Positions 1-5,174 of a stretch of 6,338 nt of DNA are shown one piece after another. Below the pieces are notes generated by a model that saw nothing but the letters and a program-made list of their open reading frames with translations, was not told the DNA's origin and did not search any database. Every line of letters starts with the position of its first letter. Within the stretch, counting starts at the first letter, position 1. A program made the translations under genes and the position numbers. Source of the DNA: Candidatus Hecatellales archaeon (GTDB lineage Archaea > Thermoproteota > Bathyarchaeia > Hecatellales > Hecatellaceae); NCBI GenBank assembly GCA_003662305.1, contig QMXU01000062.1, positions 1 to 6,338 on the forward strand. The letters run 5' to 3'.

Positions 1-1
1 G

Positions 2-202
2 TACATTATAGGGGACATTTCAAATATTTCACGACTTTGCGATTACGGGTTTATAGTGATAAGAAACGTGGAAAACTTGGTTGAAAGAGCTAAAAAAGCT
101 TCGAGAGCATTTAGCATCCTTCATGGAGCGTCAAACGTTTTTGTTATAGACTTAGATGAAATCGATGATTTGATGAAATGGGTTAAAAAATTTAAGTTTT
201 AG
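2..202 (+). CDS. C-terminal part of an unrecognised protein (5' end outside window)
   Basis: An open frame enters from the left edge and ends at TAG (200-202), giving 66 residues from YIIGDISNI to WVKKFKF. I do not recognise the family. The pattern of short hydrophobic strands (YIIGD, FIVIRN, NVFVIDLD) alternating with helices (a long one around VENLVERAKKASRAF, a last one DDLMKWVKKF) suggests an alpha/beta fold, but no catalytic motif is visible. The segment is about 34% G+C against roughly 52% in thrS next door, and its codons prefer A/T in third position (ATA, AAA, TTT, GAT), so it could be a transferred gene. Its stop codon overlaps the thrS stop on the other strand, so the two genes converge. 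The frame is convincing because it stays open and ends exactly at the thrS boundary; function is unknown. Confidence 0.6.
   Translation, partial: YIIGDISNISRLCDYGFIVIRNVENLVERAKKASRAFSILHGASNVFVIDLDEIDDLMKWVKKFKF
183..200. terminator. Possible bidirectional U-tract terminator at convergent gene ends
   Basis: The stretch holds A6 (185-190) followed by TTTAAGTTTT. Read on the minus strand it gives a T6 run 9-14 bases past the thrS stop; on the plus strand it gives T3 and T4 runs at the end of the upstream gene. Archaeal polymerases terminate at U-rich tracts without needing a hairpin, so this could end both transcripts. The T6 run lies inside the last codons of the opposing gene. The assignment is inferred from sequence alone. 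Confidence 0.4.
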
Positions 203-2043
203 AAGCTTGGTCTCCGGCTGGTTTGGGCTGGTAGGGGCAGCGGCCTCCAGGGGTAGTCTTCCATTTTCTGTTTGATTTCTTGGATGAGCTGTTGGGGTGT
301 GGTTTCACGTTGTTCTTTGGTTTCTCGGAGTCGGAGGGTTACGGTTCCCTTTTCAGCTTCCCGGTCTCCTACCACGGCGATGTAGGGTATCCACGCTGTC
401 TCTGCGTTTCGGATTTTCTTGGGCAGGCTTTCATCCTTGTCGTCTAGGTCAACTCGGATGCGGGCTTCGTTCAGCTGCCTGTAGACTTTCCATGCGTAGT
501 CTAGGTGGCGGGCTGAAACAGGGATTACCCTTGCTTGGATTGGGGTAAGCCATAGGGGGAGGCTTGGAGGCTTTCCCTCCCTCTCGTTTTTTGAGGCGGT
601 GTCCAGCTGGGCGAAGAGGTAGCGTTCCACGGTTCCTATGAGGGCGGTGTGGATTATCATGGGGCGCTTTCTGCTTCCATCCCTGTCGGTGTAGGATATG
701 CCGAACCTTTCAGCGTTTCCAACGTCTATCTGGAAGGTGGCTATTTCGCAGGGCCGCTCCAGCTCGTCAATAATATTGTATTCCACGTTTATAACCCAGT
801 AATACTTCTTGGGGACGAAGCATAGGAGAACCGGTTTGCCTTCAACCTCCAGCAGCTTCCTGAAGAATTCCTTGTTGGCTTCGAAGTATTCCTCTGTGGT
901 GTTGTAGAGGGAGACGTAGGTTCGCCCCAGCTTCCCTATTTCCTCGTAGATTTTCCTGTGAATTTTCAGGGCGTACTCTTGAGCTTCCTCCATGCTGCGG
1001 CAGAAAACGTGGAGGTCGGGCATGTGAAGCTTTCTCACCCTGAAGCATAGGAGAAGCTCGCCTTCCTGCTCAAGCCTGTAGCTGTCAGCCAGCTCGTAGA
1101 CGCCGAAGGGAAGGTCGCCGTAGCCTATAATCCAGTCCTTCACCATGGCGAACTGCTGGTGGCATGCCGCGTAACGCATCACCAGCCTTCGGCTTCCAGA
1201 CTTGATGGTGTAAAGGCGCCCCCCGAAGAGTTCCGCGTGCTGGCGGACGGCTGGAACGGCTAAATTGAACATGTTGGTTCCTTTAACCCTGTACACGGGG
1301 ATGCCTAGGCTGCCAGCCAGCCTGTCCGCGTAGTCTGAGATTAGGTCGAAGAGGAGGGTTGCCTCGGGTCCGTATCGCATGTGCCCGATGTCGGAGAATC
1401 CTTCCCATTCCACTCCAAACTTTTTGCAGTAGGCCAGGTAGCGTGGTTCCGCTCCGCCTTTCAACCCTTTCTTTAGGGCTTCCTTTTCAACCAGGGCTTT
1501 AAACTCTTCTTCACCGGGCTTGAAAACGTATTCTTCAGGCTTGTAAAGCTTCATTTCAGGGGTTAAAATCCTGTAGTATACTTGAGGTGCCTCCTCAGCT
1601 TTTTCAGCCTCCTCAGCCGGAACTATAACCCTTGAAAGCTCGGACAGCGGATGCCCCTTACATTCAACCTGGAAAGCCTTATAGTATCCGAAGGGAGCCC
1701 TCCTAACGTTAAGCCCCCTCGCCTTTAACCCTGCCTCCATAAGCTTCAGAATTTTTATGGCAGCTTCCGGGCTGGCTGGCTCCGAGCCGAAAAGCAGGTG
1801 GGCGTAAGGATAGAGGAGGATACCTTCAGCTTTCACCTGGCCGCATACCTTGGCAAGGTCTTCCACAGCCTTCTCAGCCACGTACTCCGGGTTTTCCTCG
1901 TCAGCCTCCTCCACGGAAACCCATGCCAGCAAGACGTTTTCCATTTCGCCTTCCTTCATTTCCTCTGGGACTTCCTCAGCCAGCCGGGTGGGCATGGTAA
2001 CCTTGTAGTGGACCTTACCTGCGTGGATTAGAAGCTCCTTCAA
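199..2043 (-). CDS. thrS: Threonyl-tRNA synthetase, archaeal type with editing domain
   Basis: Charges tRNA-Thr with threonine in the cytoplasm. The 614-residue length is normal for the archaeal family. Residues 1-145 form the archaeal editing domain, which removes serine wrongly loaded on tRNA-Thr; its expected active-site residues are present (H82 in YPYAHL, Y121-K122 in FGYYK, E135 in HPLSE), so this is the complete, unsplit form. The class II catalytic core follows: motif 2 with R323 in ADSYRLE, motif 3 with R474 in GTVER, and zinc ligands C294 (YAACHQ), H345 (MPDLHVF) and H465 (MIIHTA). An anticodon-binding domain covers about 497-590, and the tail PWRPLPLP...RRPSF is typical of archaeal enzymes. 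The start is TTG, preceded by GGGAGG with an 8-base spacer and giving the conserved family opening MKELLIHAG; the next ATG (residue 17) would remove the first strand. It lies 27 bases after the zinc-finger gene, probably in one transcript. Confidence 0.97.
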   Translation of the reverse strand: MKELLIHAGKVHYKVTMPTRLAEEVPEEMKEGEMENVLLAWVSVEEADEENPEYVAEKAVEDLAKVCGQVKAEGILLYPYAHLLFGSEPASPEAAIKILKLMEAGLKARGLNVRRAPFGYYKAFQVECKGHPLSELSRVIVPAEEAEKAEEAPQVYYRILTPEMKLYKPEEYVFKPGEEEFKALVEKEALKKGLKGGAEPRYLAYCKKFGVEWEGFSDIGHMRYGPEATLLFDLISDYADRLAGSLGIPVYRVKGTNMFNLAVPAVRQHAELFGGRLYTIKSGSRRLVMRYAACHQQFAMVKDWIIGYGDLPFGVYELADSYRLEQEGELLLCFRVRKLHMPDLHVFCRSMEEAQEYALKIHRKIYEEIGKLGRTYVSLYNTTEEYFEANKEFFRKLLEVEGKPVLLCFVPKKYYWVINVEYNIIDELERPCEIATFQIDVGNAERFGISYTDRDGSRKRPMIIHTALIGTVERYLFAQLDTASKNEREGKPPSLPLWLTPIQARVIPVSARHLDYAWKVYRQLNEARIRVDLDDKDESLPKKIRNAETAWIPYIAVVGDREAEKGTVTLRLRETKEQRETTPQQLIQEIKQKMEDYPWRPLPLPAQTSRRPSF

Positions 2044-2050
2044 CCTTTAA

Positions 2051-2057
2051 TCCTCCC
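2051..2057 (-). promoter_or_regulatory. Shine-Dalgarno site of thrS
   Basis: The minus strand reads GGGAGGA, with GGGAGG 8 bases before the TTG at 2043-2041. It settles the non-ATG start of thrS and sits inside the 27-base gap after the zinc-finger gene, so thrS can be translated from a shared mRNA. Confidence 0.8.
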
Positions 2058-2070
2058 TTTTGAAGACTGC

Positions 2071-2280
2071 CTAGGCCTTCCACCGGGCAGCCTCAAGCTC
2101 ACGCTCCTTGCGGGTTCGCTTCTTATATTCCTTGTAGTGCTCCCGGCACAGGTAAACTCTTCTGCCTGAGGCTGAAACCCTAAGCCCTGCAGCCGCAACT
2201 TTTCCAGCTGAAATCGACCTTACAGCAGGGTTCCCGCAGCCTTCAACGCTGCACTTGGTTCCAGCTGAAACCTTACCCAA
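2071..2280 (-). CDS. Small zinc-finger protein of unknown function, upstream of thrS
   Basis: Encodes 69 residues. C10 and C15 (KCSVEGCG) and C45 and H48 (YLCREH) form a probable C-x4-C / C-x2-H zinc site, with about 29 residues between the pairs, as in small treble-clef or zinc-ribbon proteins. The middle holds a short basic segment (SGRRVYL). The C-terminal third, from about residue 49, is a strongly charged likely helix (YKEYKKRTRKERELEAARWK), suited to binding RNA or a ribosomal partner. There is no signal peptide or membrane segment. The start is TTG with GGAGG 9 bases upstream; the frame contains no ATG. It is first in a likely two-gene unit with thrS, which hints at a role in translation, but that is context only. 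I do not recognise a named family. Codon use and G+C match the neighbours, and the ordered cysteines and SD site argue that it is a real gene. Confidence 0.8.
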   Translation of the reverse strand: MGKVSAGTKCSVEGCGNPAVRSISAGKVAAAGLRVSASGRRVYLCREHYKEYKKRTRKERELEAARWKA

Positions 2281-2289
2281 TCCTTTCAG

Positions 2290-2294
2290 CCTCC
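2290..2294 (-). promoter_or_regulatory. Shine-Dalgarno site of the zinc-finger gene
   Basis: The minus strand reads GGAGG with a 9-base spacer to the TTG at 2280-2278. It supports that start, as no ATG exists anywhere in the frame. Confidence 0.7.
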
Positions 2295-2300
2295 GAATGG

Positions 2301-2345
2301 AAACTCAAAATATAACCTTACCCTAACCATGTATTTAAGGAGAGA
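2301..2345. promoter_or_regulatory. Divergent promoter region, zinc-finger/thrS unit and lipid gene
   Basis: The 74-base gap between the two divergent TTG starts has an AT-rich core. On the minus strand CCTTAAATAC (2340-2331) resembles an archaeal BRE/TATA element; with usual spacing it would start transcription near 2308 and give a leader of about 28 bases that includes the GGAGG site. On the plus strand AAAATATAA (2307-2315) could serve the lipid gene, with a start near 2340 and a short leader. AAGGAG (2337-2342) lies 12 bases before the plus-strand TTG and may be its SD site. All positions are by eye. Confidence 0.45.
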
Positions 2346-2354
2346 GCTTAAGGG

Positions 2355-2954
2355 TTGCTGGTTAAGCTTAAAACCCTAGTTGAAGGATGGCTTACAGGAG
2401 CCGCCAGAGGGCTTTTGAAGGCGGGTTTAACCGCGAACAGGGCTACCGTTTTAGGGCTTATCCTAGCAACAGCCTCAGCCTTCTCCTTCTATATTGGAGC
2501 GGGAAGCCCCCCGCTAACCGCGGTTGCATCGCTTATACTGCTTGCCTCAGGGTTCTTCGACGCTTTAGACGGGATTATAGCGAGAATAGCAGGCGGGGGG
2601 ACAAAGCTTGGAAGCCTCCTAGACTCGGTTTTGGACAGGTATGGAGACGGCCTGGTTATCGCAGGCATAACGCTGGCATACTTGAATTCCAGCCTTCTAT
2701 GGGTGCCCACGGTCTTCTGGGGAATTGCAGCCCTCTTCGGCTCGCTGCTTGTAAGCTATGTTAGAGCTAAAGGTGAAGGCCTCGGCTTGAAACTTGCAGG
2801 AATCGGAGTTGCTGAAAGACCTGAGAGAATTCTGATACTGGTTGCTTCAGGCCTCCTTGGCAGGCCTGATGTAGGCTTGCTCATCATAGCTTTCGCTGCT
2901 AATTTTACGGCTCTCCAAAGGTTCAGTAGCCTCCTCAGCCGACTGAGAGGTTAA
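2355..2954 (+). CDS. CDP-alcohol phosphotransferase, probably archaetidylinositol phosphate synthase
   Basis: Integral membrane enzyme of 199 residues that transfers a CDP-activated lipid to an alcohol phosphate, here probably CDP-archaeol to inositol-1-phosphate for archaeal polar lipids. The family signature D-x2-DG-x2-AR-x8-G-x3-D-x3-D is complete: D69, D72-G73, A76-R77, G86, D90 and D94 (DALDGIIAR...GSLLDSVLDR). Before it is the usual N-terminal pattern LTANRATVLGL (about 25-35); after it comes SYVRAKGEGLG (134-144) and ERPERILIL (154-162), a pattern I associate with the inositol-phosphate branch. About six hydrophobic segments fit the family's six-helix fold. The acceptor is inferred: archaetidylglycerol-phosphate or archaetidylserine synthase are alternatives, although length and motifs favour inositol. 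The start is TTG; an in-frame TAA at 2349-2351 rules out an earlier one. The last 36 codons overlap the end of the convergent padR-like gene. Confidence 0.9.
   Translation: MLVKLKTLVEGWLTGAARGLLKAGLTANRATVLGLILATASAFSFYIGAGSPPLTAVASLILLASGFFDALDGIIARIAGGGTKLGSLLDSVLDRYGDGLVIAGITLAYLNSSLLWVPTVFWGIAALFGSLLVSYVRAKGEGLGLKLAGIGVAERPERILILVASGLLGRPDVGLLIIAFAANFTALQRFSSLLSRLRG
2847..2869. repeat. 8-bp perfect inverted repeat at the regulator's stop codon
   Basis: TCAGGCCT (2847-2854) and AGGCCTGA (2862-2869) are exact reverse complements separated by 7 bases. In the minus-strand transcript the hairpin would end precisely on the TGA stop of the padR-like gene. No U-run follows on either strand, so a classic terminator is not shown. 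AGGCCT is common in this window, so chance is a real alternative. Confidence 0.5.
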
Positions 2955-3263
2955 ACTGTCCAGGATTCCCTTCAGGAAGCCTATGCTTTCCCTTAAAACT
3001 TTAAGCCCCTTCTGGGTTATGCCGTAGTATTTCCGGCTTGGATTGCTTAAGCTGGGAGACTTGATTCTCTTCTCTATCAGGCCTTCCCTCTTCATACCGT
3101 ACAGGACAACGTAGGTTGTAACCTTGGCTGTGGGAATATCGTATTTCTCTTTTACCACCTTGGCTATCTCGTAGGCGTACATGGGCTTCCTGGAAAGCTC
3201 AGCCAGTATGAAAAGCCACAGGTTTTCCTTGGTAAGCTTTGAAACCAGCTTCTTCAAGCTCAA
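2847..3263 (-). CDS. PadR-like winged-helix transcriptional regulator
   Basis: A 138-residue DNA-binding protein. Residues about 14-104 fit the PadR domain: first helix LWLFILAELSRKPMYAYEIAKVVKEKY, then the recognition region about 44-63 (PTAKVTTYVVLYGMKREGLI), the wing with SRKYYGITQKG (76-86) and the start of the dimerising helix (LKVLRESIGFLKGIL). PadR proteins usually repress promoters in response to small molecules; the ligand and target here are unknown. The start is TTG with GGAGG 8 bases upstream; the first ATG (residue 28) falls inside the DNA-binding domain, so a non-ATG start is required. The tail after residue 104 is serine- and glutamate-rich, matches no conserved part, and is exactly the portion encoded over the 3' end of the lipid gene. 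It follows rps26e by 36 bases with no clear promoter between, so it is probably co-transcribed with rps26e. An AsnC-like or other wHTH label is less likely. Confidence 0.88.
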   Translation of the reverse strand: MSLKKLVSKLTKENLWLFILAELSRKPMYAYEIAKVVKEKYDIPTAKVTTYVVLYGMKREGLIEKRIKSPSLSNPSRKYYGITQKGLKVLRESIGFLKGILDSLTSQSAEEATEPLESRKISSESYDEQAYIRPAKEA

Positions 3264-3271
3264 GCCATGTT

Positions 3272-3276
3272 CCTCC
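3272..3276 (-). promoter_or_regulatory. Shine-Dalgarno site of the padR-like gene
   Basis: The minus strand reads GGAGG, 8 bases before the TTG at 3263-3261. An ATG at 3268-3266 is out of frame and only 3 bases from this site, so TTG is the start. Confidence 0.75.
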
Positions 3277-3299
3277 GGGAGAGGAACCCTTTAACGGTT

Positions 3300-3590
3300 T
3301 TAGTCTCTTAGCGGAGCTGCCATCCTACGCTCCTCTTTAGCTCTAACCTTGACTATACCCCTGTAGACAGCACAGGAGACACAGTAGTATTTAACTACTT
3401 TCTCCCTTGGAATATAGGCTCCCTGAGCTCTAAGCTCCTTGGCTAGGACAGGGTCTACAAAGGAAACCCACTTGGTAACTTTTTTCGCTTTATCCCTTGG
3501 GATAAGGCAGCCGCAGGCAGTGCATTGAACAACGTCGCTTCTGCCCTTCCCGCCTTTCCCTCTGCCTCTACTCTTACGCTTTTTGGGCAT
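3300..3590 (-). CDS. rps26e: Small-subunit ribosomal protein eS26 (S26e)
   Basis: A 96-residue component of the small ribosomal subunit; in eukaryotes eS26 sits at the mRNA exit channel near the 3' end of the small-subunit rRNA and contacts mRNA upstream of the start codon. The N-terminus is a very basic tail (KKRKSRGRGKGGKGR). A four-cysteine zinc site is formed by C23 and C26 (QCTACG) and C70 and C73 (YYCVSC), with the characteristic IPRDKA (30-35) after the first pair. Family members in archaea are of similar length. The start is ATG, the only clear ATG start in the window; only a weak GGTGA three bases upstream could act as an SD site. It lies 70 bases after proS and 36 before the padR-like gene. 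Its presence supports a TACK/Asgard-like host. Confidence 0.95.
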   Translation of the reverse strand: MPKKRKSRGRGKGGKGRSDVVQCTACGCLIPRDKAKKVTKWVSFVDPVLAKELRAQGAYIPREKVVKYYCVSCAVYRGIVKVRAKEERRMAAPLRD

Positions 3591-3616
3591 GGGTCACCAA
3601 CGTCCCCGGGCATCCA

Positions 3617-3625
3617 CATTAAAAG
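3617..3625 (-). promoter_or_regulatory. TATA-like element for rps26e, giving a very short leader
   Basis: The minus strand reads CTTTTAATG, centred about 31 bases before the rps26e ATG. Archaeal TATA boxes lie about 26 bases before the transcription start, so the transcript would begin within a few bases of the ATG. A second AT-rich stretch (TTAAGTTTATC, near 3650-3642) could instead give a leader of about 30 bases. Read by eye. Confidence 0.35.
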
Positions 3626-3642
3626 AAGGGGTAGGAGGCTGA

Positions 3643-3657
3643 TAAACTTAAGGTTTA
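3643..3657. repeat. Small quasi-palindrome between proS and rps26e
   Basis: TAAAC (3643-3647) and GTTTA (3653-3657) are inverted copies around TTAAG, directly after the proS stop and upstream of the rps26e TATA-like element. It could be an operator or simply AT-rich promoter sequence; it does not match the ATGT-N8-ACAT pattern known for classic PadR operators. Confidence 0.25.
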
Positions 3658-3660
3658 CCC

Positions 3661-5112
3661 TTAATACTGCCTTGAAAGCCTTAGGAAGCTTTCAGCTTTA
3701 CCCCCGCAAAGGACGCATTTTAAGCCTTCAACCTTCTCCTCTGGGTATGGTGTTCCAAGAGCTTTAAGCTCAAGCGTATCCTCCAGCTTTAAGCCGCACT
3801 CTTCCCTTCCACACCATGAAAGCTCGATGATGCCTGAGATATTCCCCGCCTTAACTAGGGCTTCAGCCTCGCTTAGGCTTTTAAGCCGTTTAACGTTCTG
3901 TTTCAGCCAGGCTTCAGCTCTGTTTTTCATGTCTGCCTGAACCCGGCTTAGGAGGCTCTCGAGGGCTTTAACGGCTTCACCTTCCGGTGCAACGGTTCTT
4001 TCAAGCGTGTCTCTACGCACCAGCGTTATAACTCCCTTTTCCAGGTCTTTGGGTCCTATTTCTATCCTCACGGGGACTCCTCGAAGCTCCCAGTCGTAGA
4101 ATTTGGCTCCTGGAGTGTATTTTTCTCTTAGGTCTGCGTGGACTGTGAAGCCTTCTCTCCGGAGGGTTTCAGTCAGGCTTTCAGCTTTCCTGTTTACAGC
4201 CTCCTCGTATCCCTTGTAGGGTATGGGCACTATTACGGCTTGGATTGGAGCCACGGAGGGGGGAAGTATAAGGCCGTGGTCGTCTCCGTGCAGAGCCATT
4301 ACAGCGGCTACAACCCTCTCTGAGATGCCGTAGCAGGTCTGCCAGACGAACTCTCTTCCGCCATCTTTCGCCTCGAAGGTTATCTCGAAGGCCTTGGAAA
4401 AGTTTTGGCCTAGGTTGTGAACGGTTCCTATTTGGAGGGTTCTTCCATCGGGGAAAACTGTGTCGTAGGCCAGCGAGTATAGGGCTCCGGCAAACTTGTC
4501 CCATTCAGGCCTCTTGGAAATCACGTAGGGGACGGCAAGCTCGTCGAAAAAGCTGCTGTAAACTTTCACCGCCGTTTTAACCTGTTCTTCAGCTTCTTGG
4601 AAGGTTTCATGGCAGGTGTGAGCTTCCTTGAAGGTGGTTATCTCCCTAACGCGGATTAAAGGCCTTGTAGCCTTGGTTTCATAGCGGAAGGTGCTTACAA
4701 CCTGGTAGATTCGCTTGGGCAGGTCTACATGGCTTCTGATCCAAAGCTTGAACATGGGTGCGATAGCCGTTTCGCTGGTAGGTCTTAAGGCGAGCTTTTC
4801 AGCGAGGCTTTCCCTCCCAGCCTGGGTAACCCAGAAAACCTGCTGGCTGAAGCTTTCAACATGCTCGGCTTCCTGGGCGAGCATTCCCTCCGTTATCAGA
4901 AGCGGGAACAAGACTTCTTGGTGTCCGGTTTCATTTAGAAGCTTTCTGATGAGGGATAGAATTTTCTCTCTAAGCTTGAAGCCATAGGGAAGCCAGACTC
5001 CGCCCCCCTTAACCGGATACCTATAGTCCACTATTTCGGCTTTCGAAAGCATGTCGTGGAACCATTCGTTGAACTTGTTCTGCCAGCTTCGCCTTTCCGG
5101 CAAGAGGCCCAC
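3661..5112 (-). CDS. proS: Prolyl-tRNA synthetase, archaeal/eukaryotic type
   Basis: Charges tRNA-Pro with proline in the cytoplasm. Residues below count from the GTG start (483 residues, normal for this type). The N-terminal part holds the class II core: opening WFHDMLSKAEIVDYRYPVKG, TSE loop T112-S113-E114 (RPTSET), motif 2 with R143 (FRYETKATRPLIRVRE), HGDD (275-278) and motif 3 with R266 (GISERVV). The anticodon-binding domain is about 285-385. The C-terminal zinc domain of this subclass has C434, C439, C466 and C469, and the protein ends in the conserved tyrosine (Y483). There is no bacterial-type editing insertion between motifs 2 and 3. The frame stays open to a TTG at 5118-5116, but AAAGGA lies 7 bases before the GTG at 5112-5110 and only one base before that TTG, so GTG is preferred. 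It is first in a probable proS - rps26e - padR unit and divergent from apgM. Confidence 0.96.
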   Translation of the reverse strand: MGLLPERRSWQNKFNEWFHDMLSKAEIVDYRYPVKGGGVWLPYGFKLREKILSLIRKLLNETGHQEVLFPLLITEGMLAQEAEHVESFSQQVFWVTQAGRESLAEKLALRPTSETAIAPMFKLWIRSHVDLPKRIYQVVSTFRYETKATRPLIRVREITTFKEAHTCHETFQEAEEQVKTAVKVYSSFFDELAVPYVISKRPEWDKFAGALYSLAYDTVFPDGRTLQIGTVHNLGQNFSKAFEITFEAKDGGREFVWQTCYGISERVVAAVMALHGDDHGLILPPSVAPIQAVIVPIPYKGYEEAVNRKAESLTETLRREGFTVHADLREKYTPGAKFYDWELRGVPVRIEIGPKDLEKGVITLVRRDTLERTVAPEGEAVKALESLLSRVQADMKNRAEAWLKQNVKRLKSLSEAEALVKAGNISGIIELSWCGREECGLKLEDTLELKALGTPYPEEKVEGLKCVLCGGKAESFLRLSRQY

Positions 5113-5119
5113 CAGCAAA

Positions 5120-5125
5120 TCCTTT
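5120..5125 (-). promoter_or_regulatory. Shine-Dalgarno site deciding the proS start
   Basis: The minus strand reads AAAGGA. It is one base from the TTG at 5118 but 7 bases from the GTG at 5112, which favours GTG and removes two residues from the longest possible protein. Confidence 0.55.
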
Positions 5126-5162
5126 AAAGCCTTAAACTAAAATATTATGTTTTACCCTGCTA

Positions 5163-5166
5163 GAGG
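5163..5166 (+). promoter_or_regulatory. Shine-Dalgarno site of apgM
   Basis: GAGG lies 8 bases before the TTG at 5175-5177. Together with the conserved protein opening it fixes the non-ATG start. Confidence 0.65.
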
Positions 5167-5174
5167 CGGTATCC

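Larger units (their letters stand above)
5119..5174. promoter_or_regulatory. Divergent promoter region between proS and apgM
   Basis: The 56-base gap between the two starts is strongly AT-rich at 5123-5154. On the plus strand CTTTAAAG (5122-5129) could be a TATA box giving an apgM leader of about 25 bases that contains GAGG. On the minus strand CATAATATTTTAG (5149-5137) could drive proS with a very short leader. The two elements are interleaved, so the genes may share control. Assigned by eye. Confidence 0.45.

Noticed and set aside
2329..2331. ATG as an alternative start for the lipid gene
   Set aside because: It is out of frame, and an in-frame TAA at 2349-2351 blocks any start earlier than the TTG at 2355.
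2387..2764. 125-codon open frame on the plus strand
   Set aside because: It is a frame-shifted shadow inside the CDP-alcohol phosphotransferase gene, whose complete signature is in the other frame.
2837..2887. Possible C/D box RNA on the minus strand (ATGATGA at 2887-2881, CTGA at 2850-2847)
   Set aside because: No D'/C' pair at the usual spacing was found, and the stretch is already used by two coding regions; short boxes arise by chance.
3266..3268. ATG as an alternative start for the padR-like gene
   Set aside because: It is out of frame with the PadR domain and only 3 bases from the SD site.
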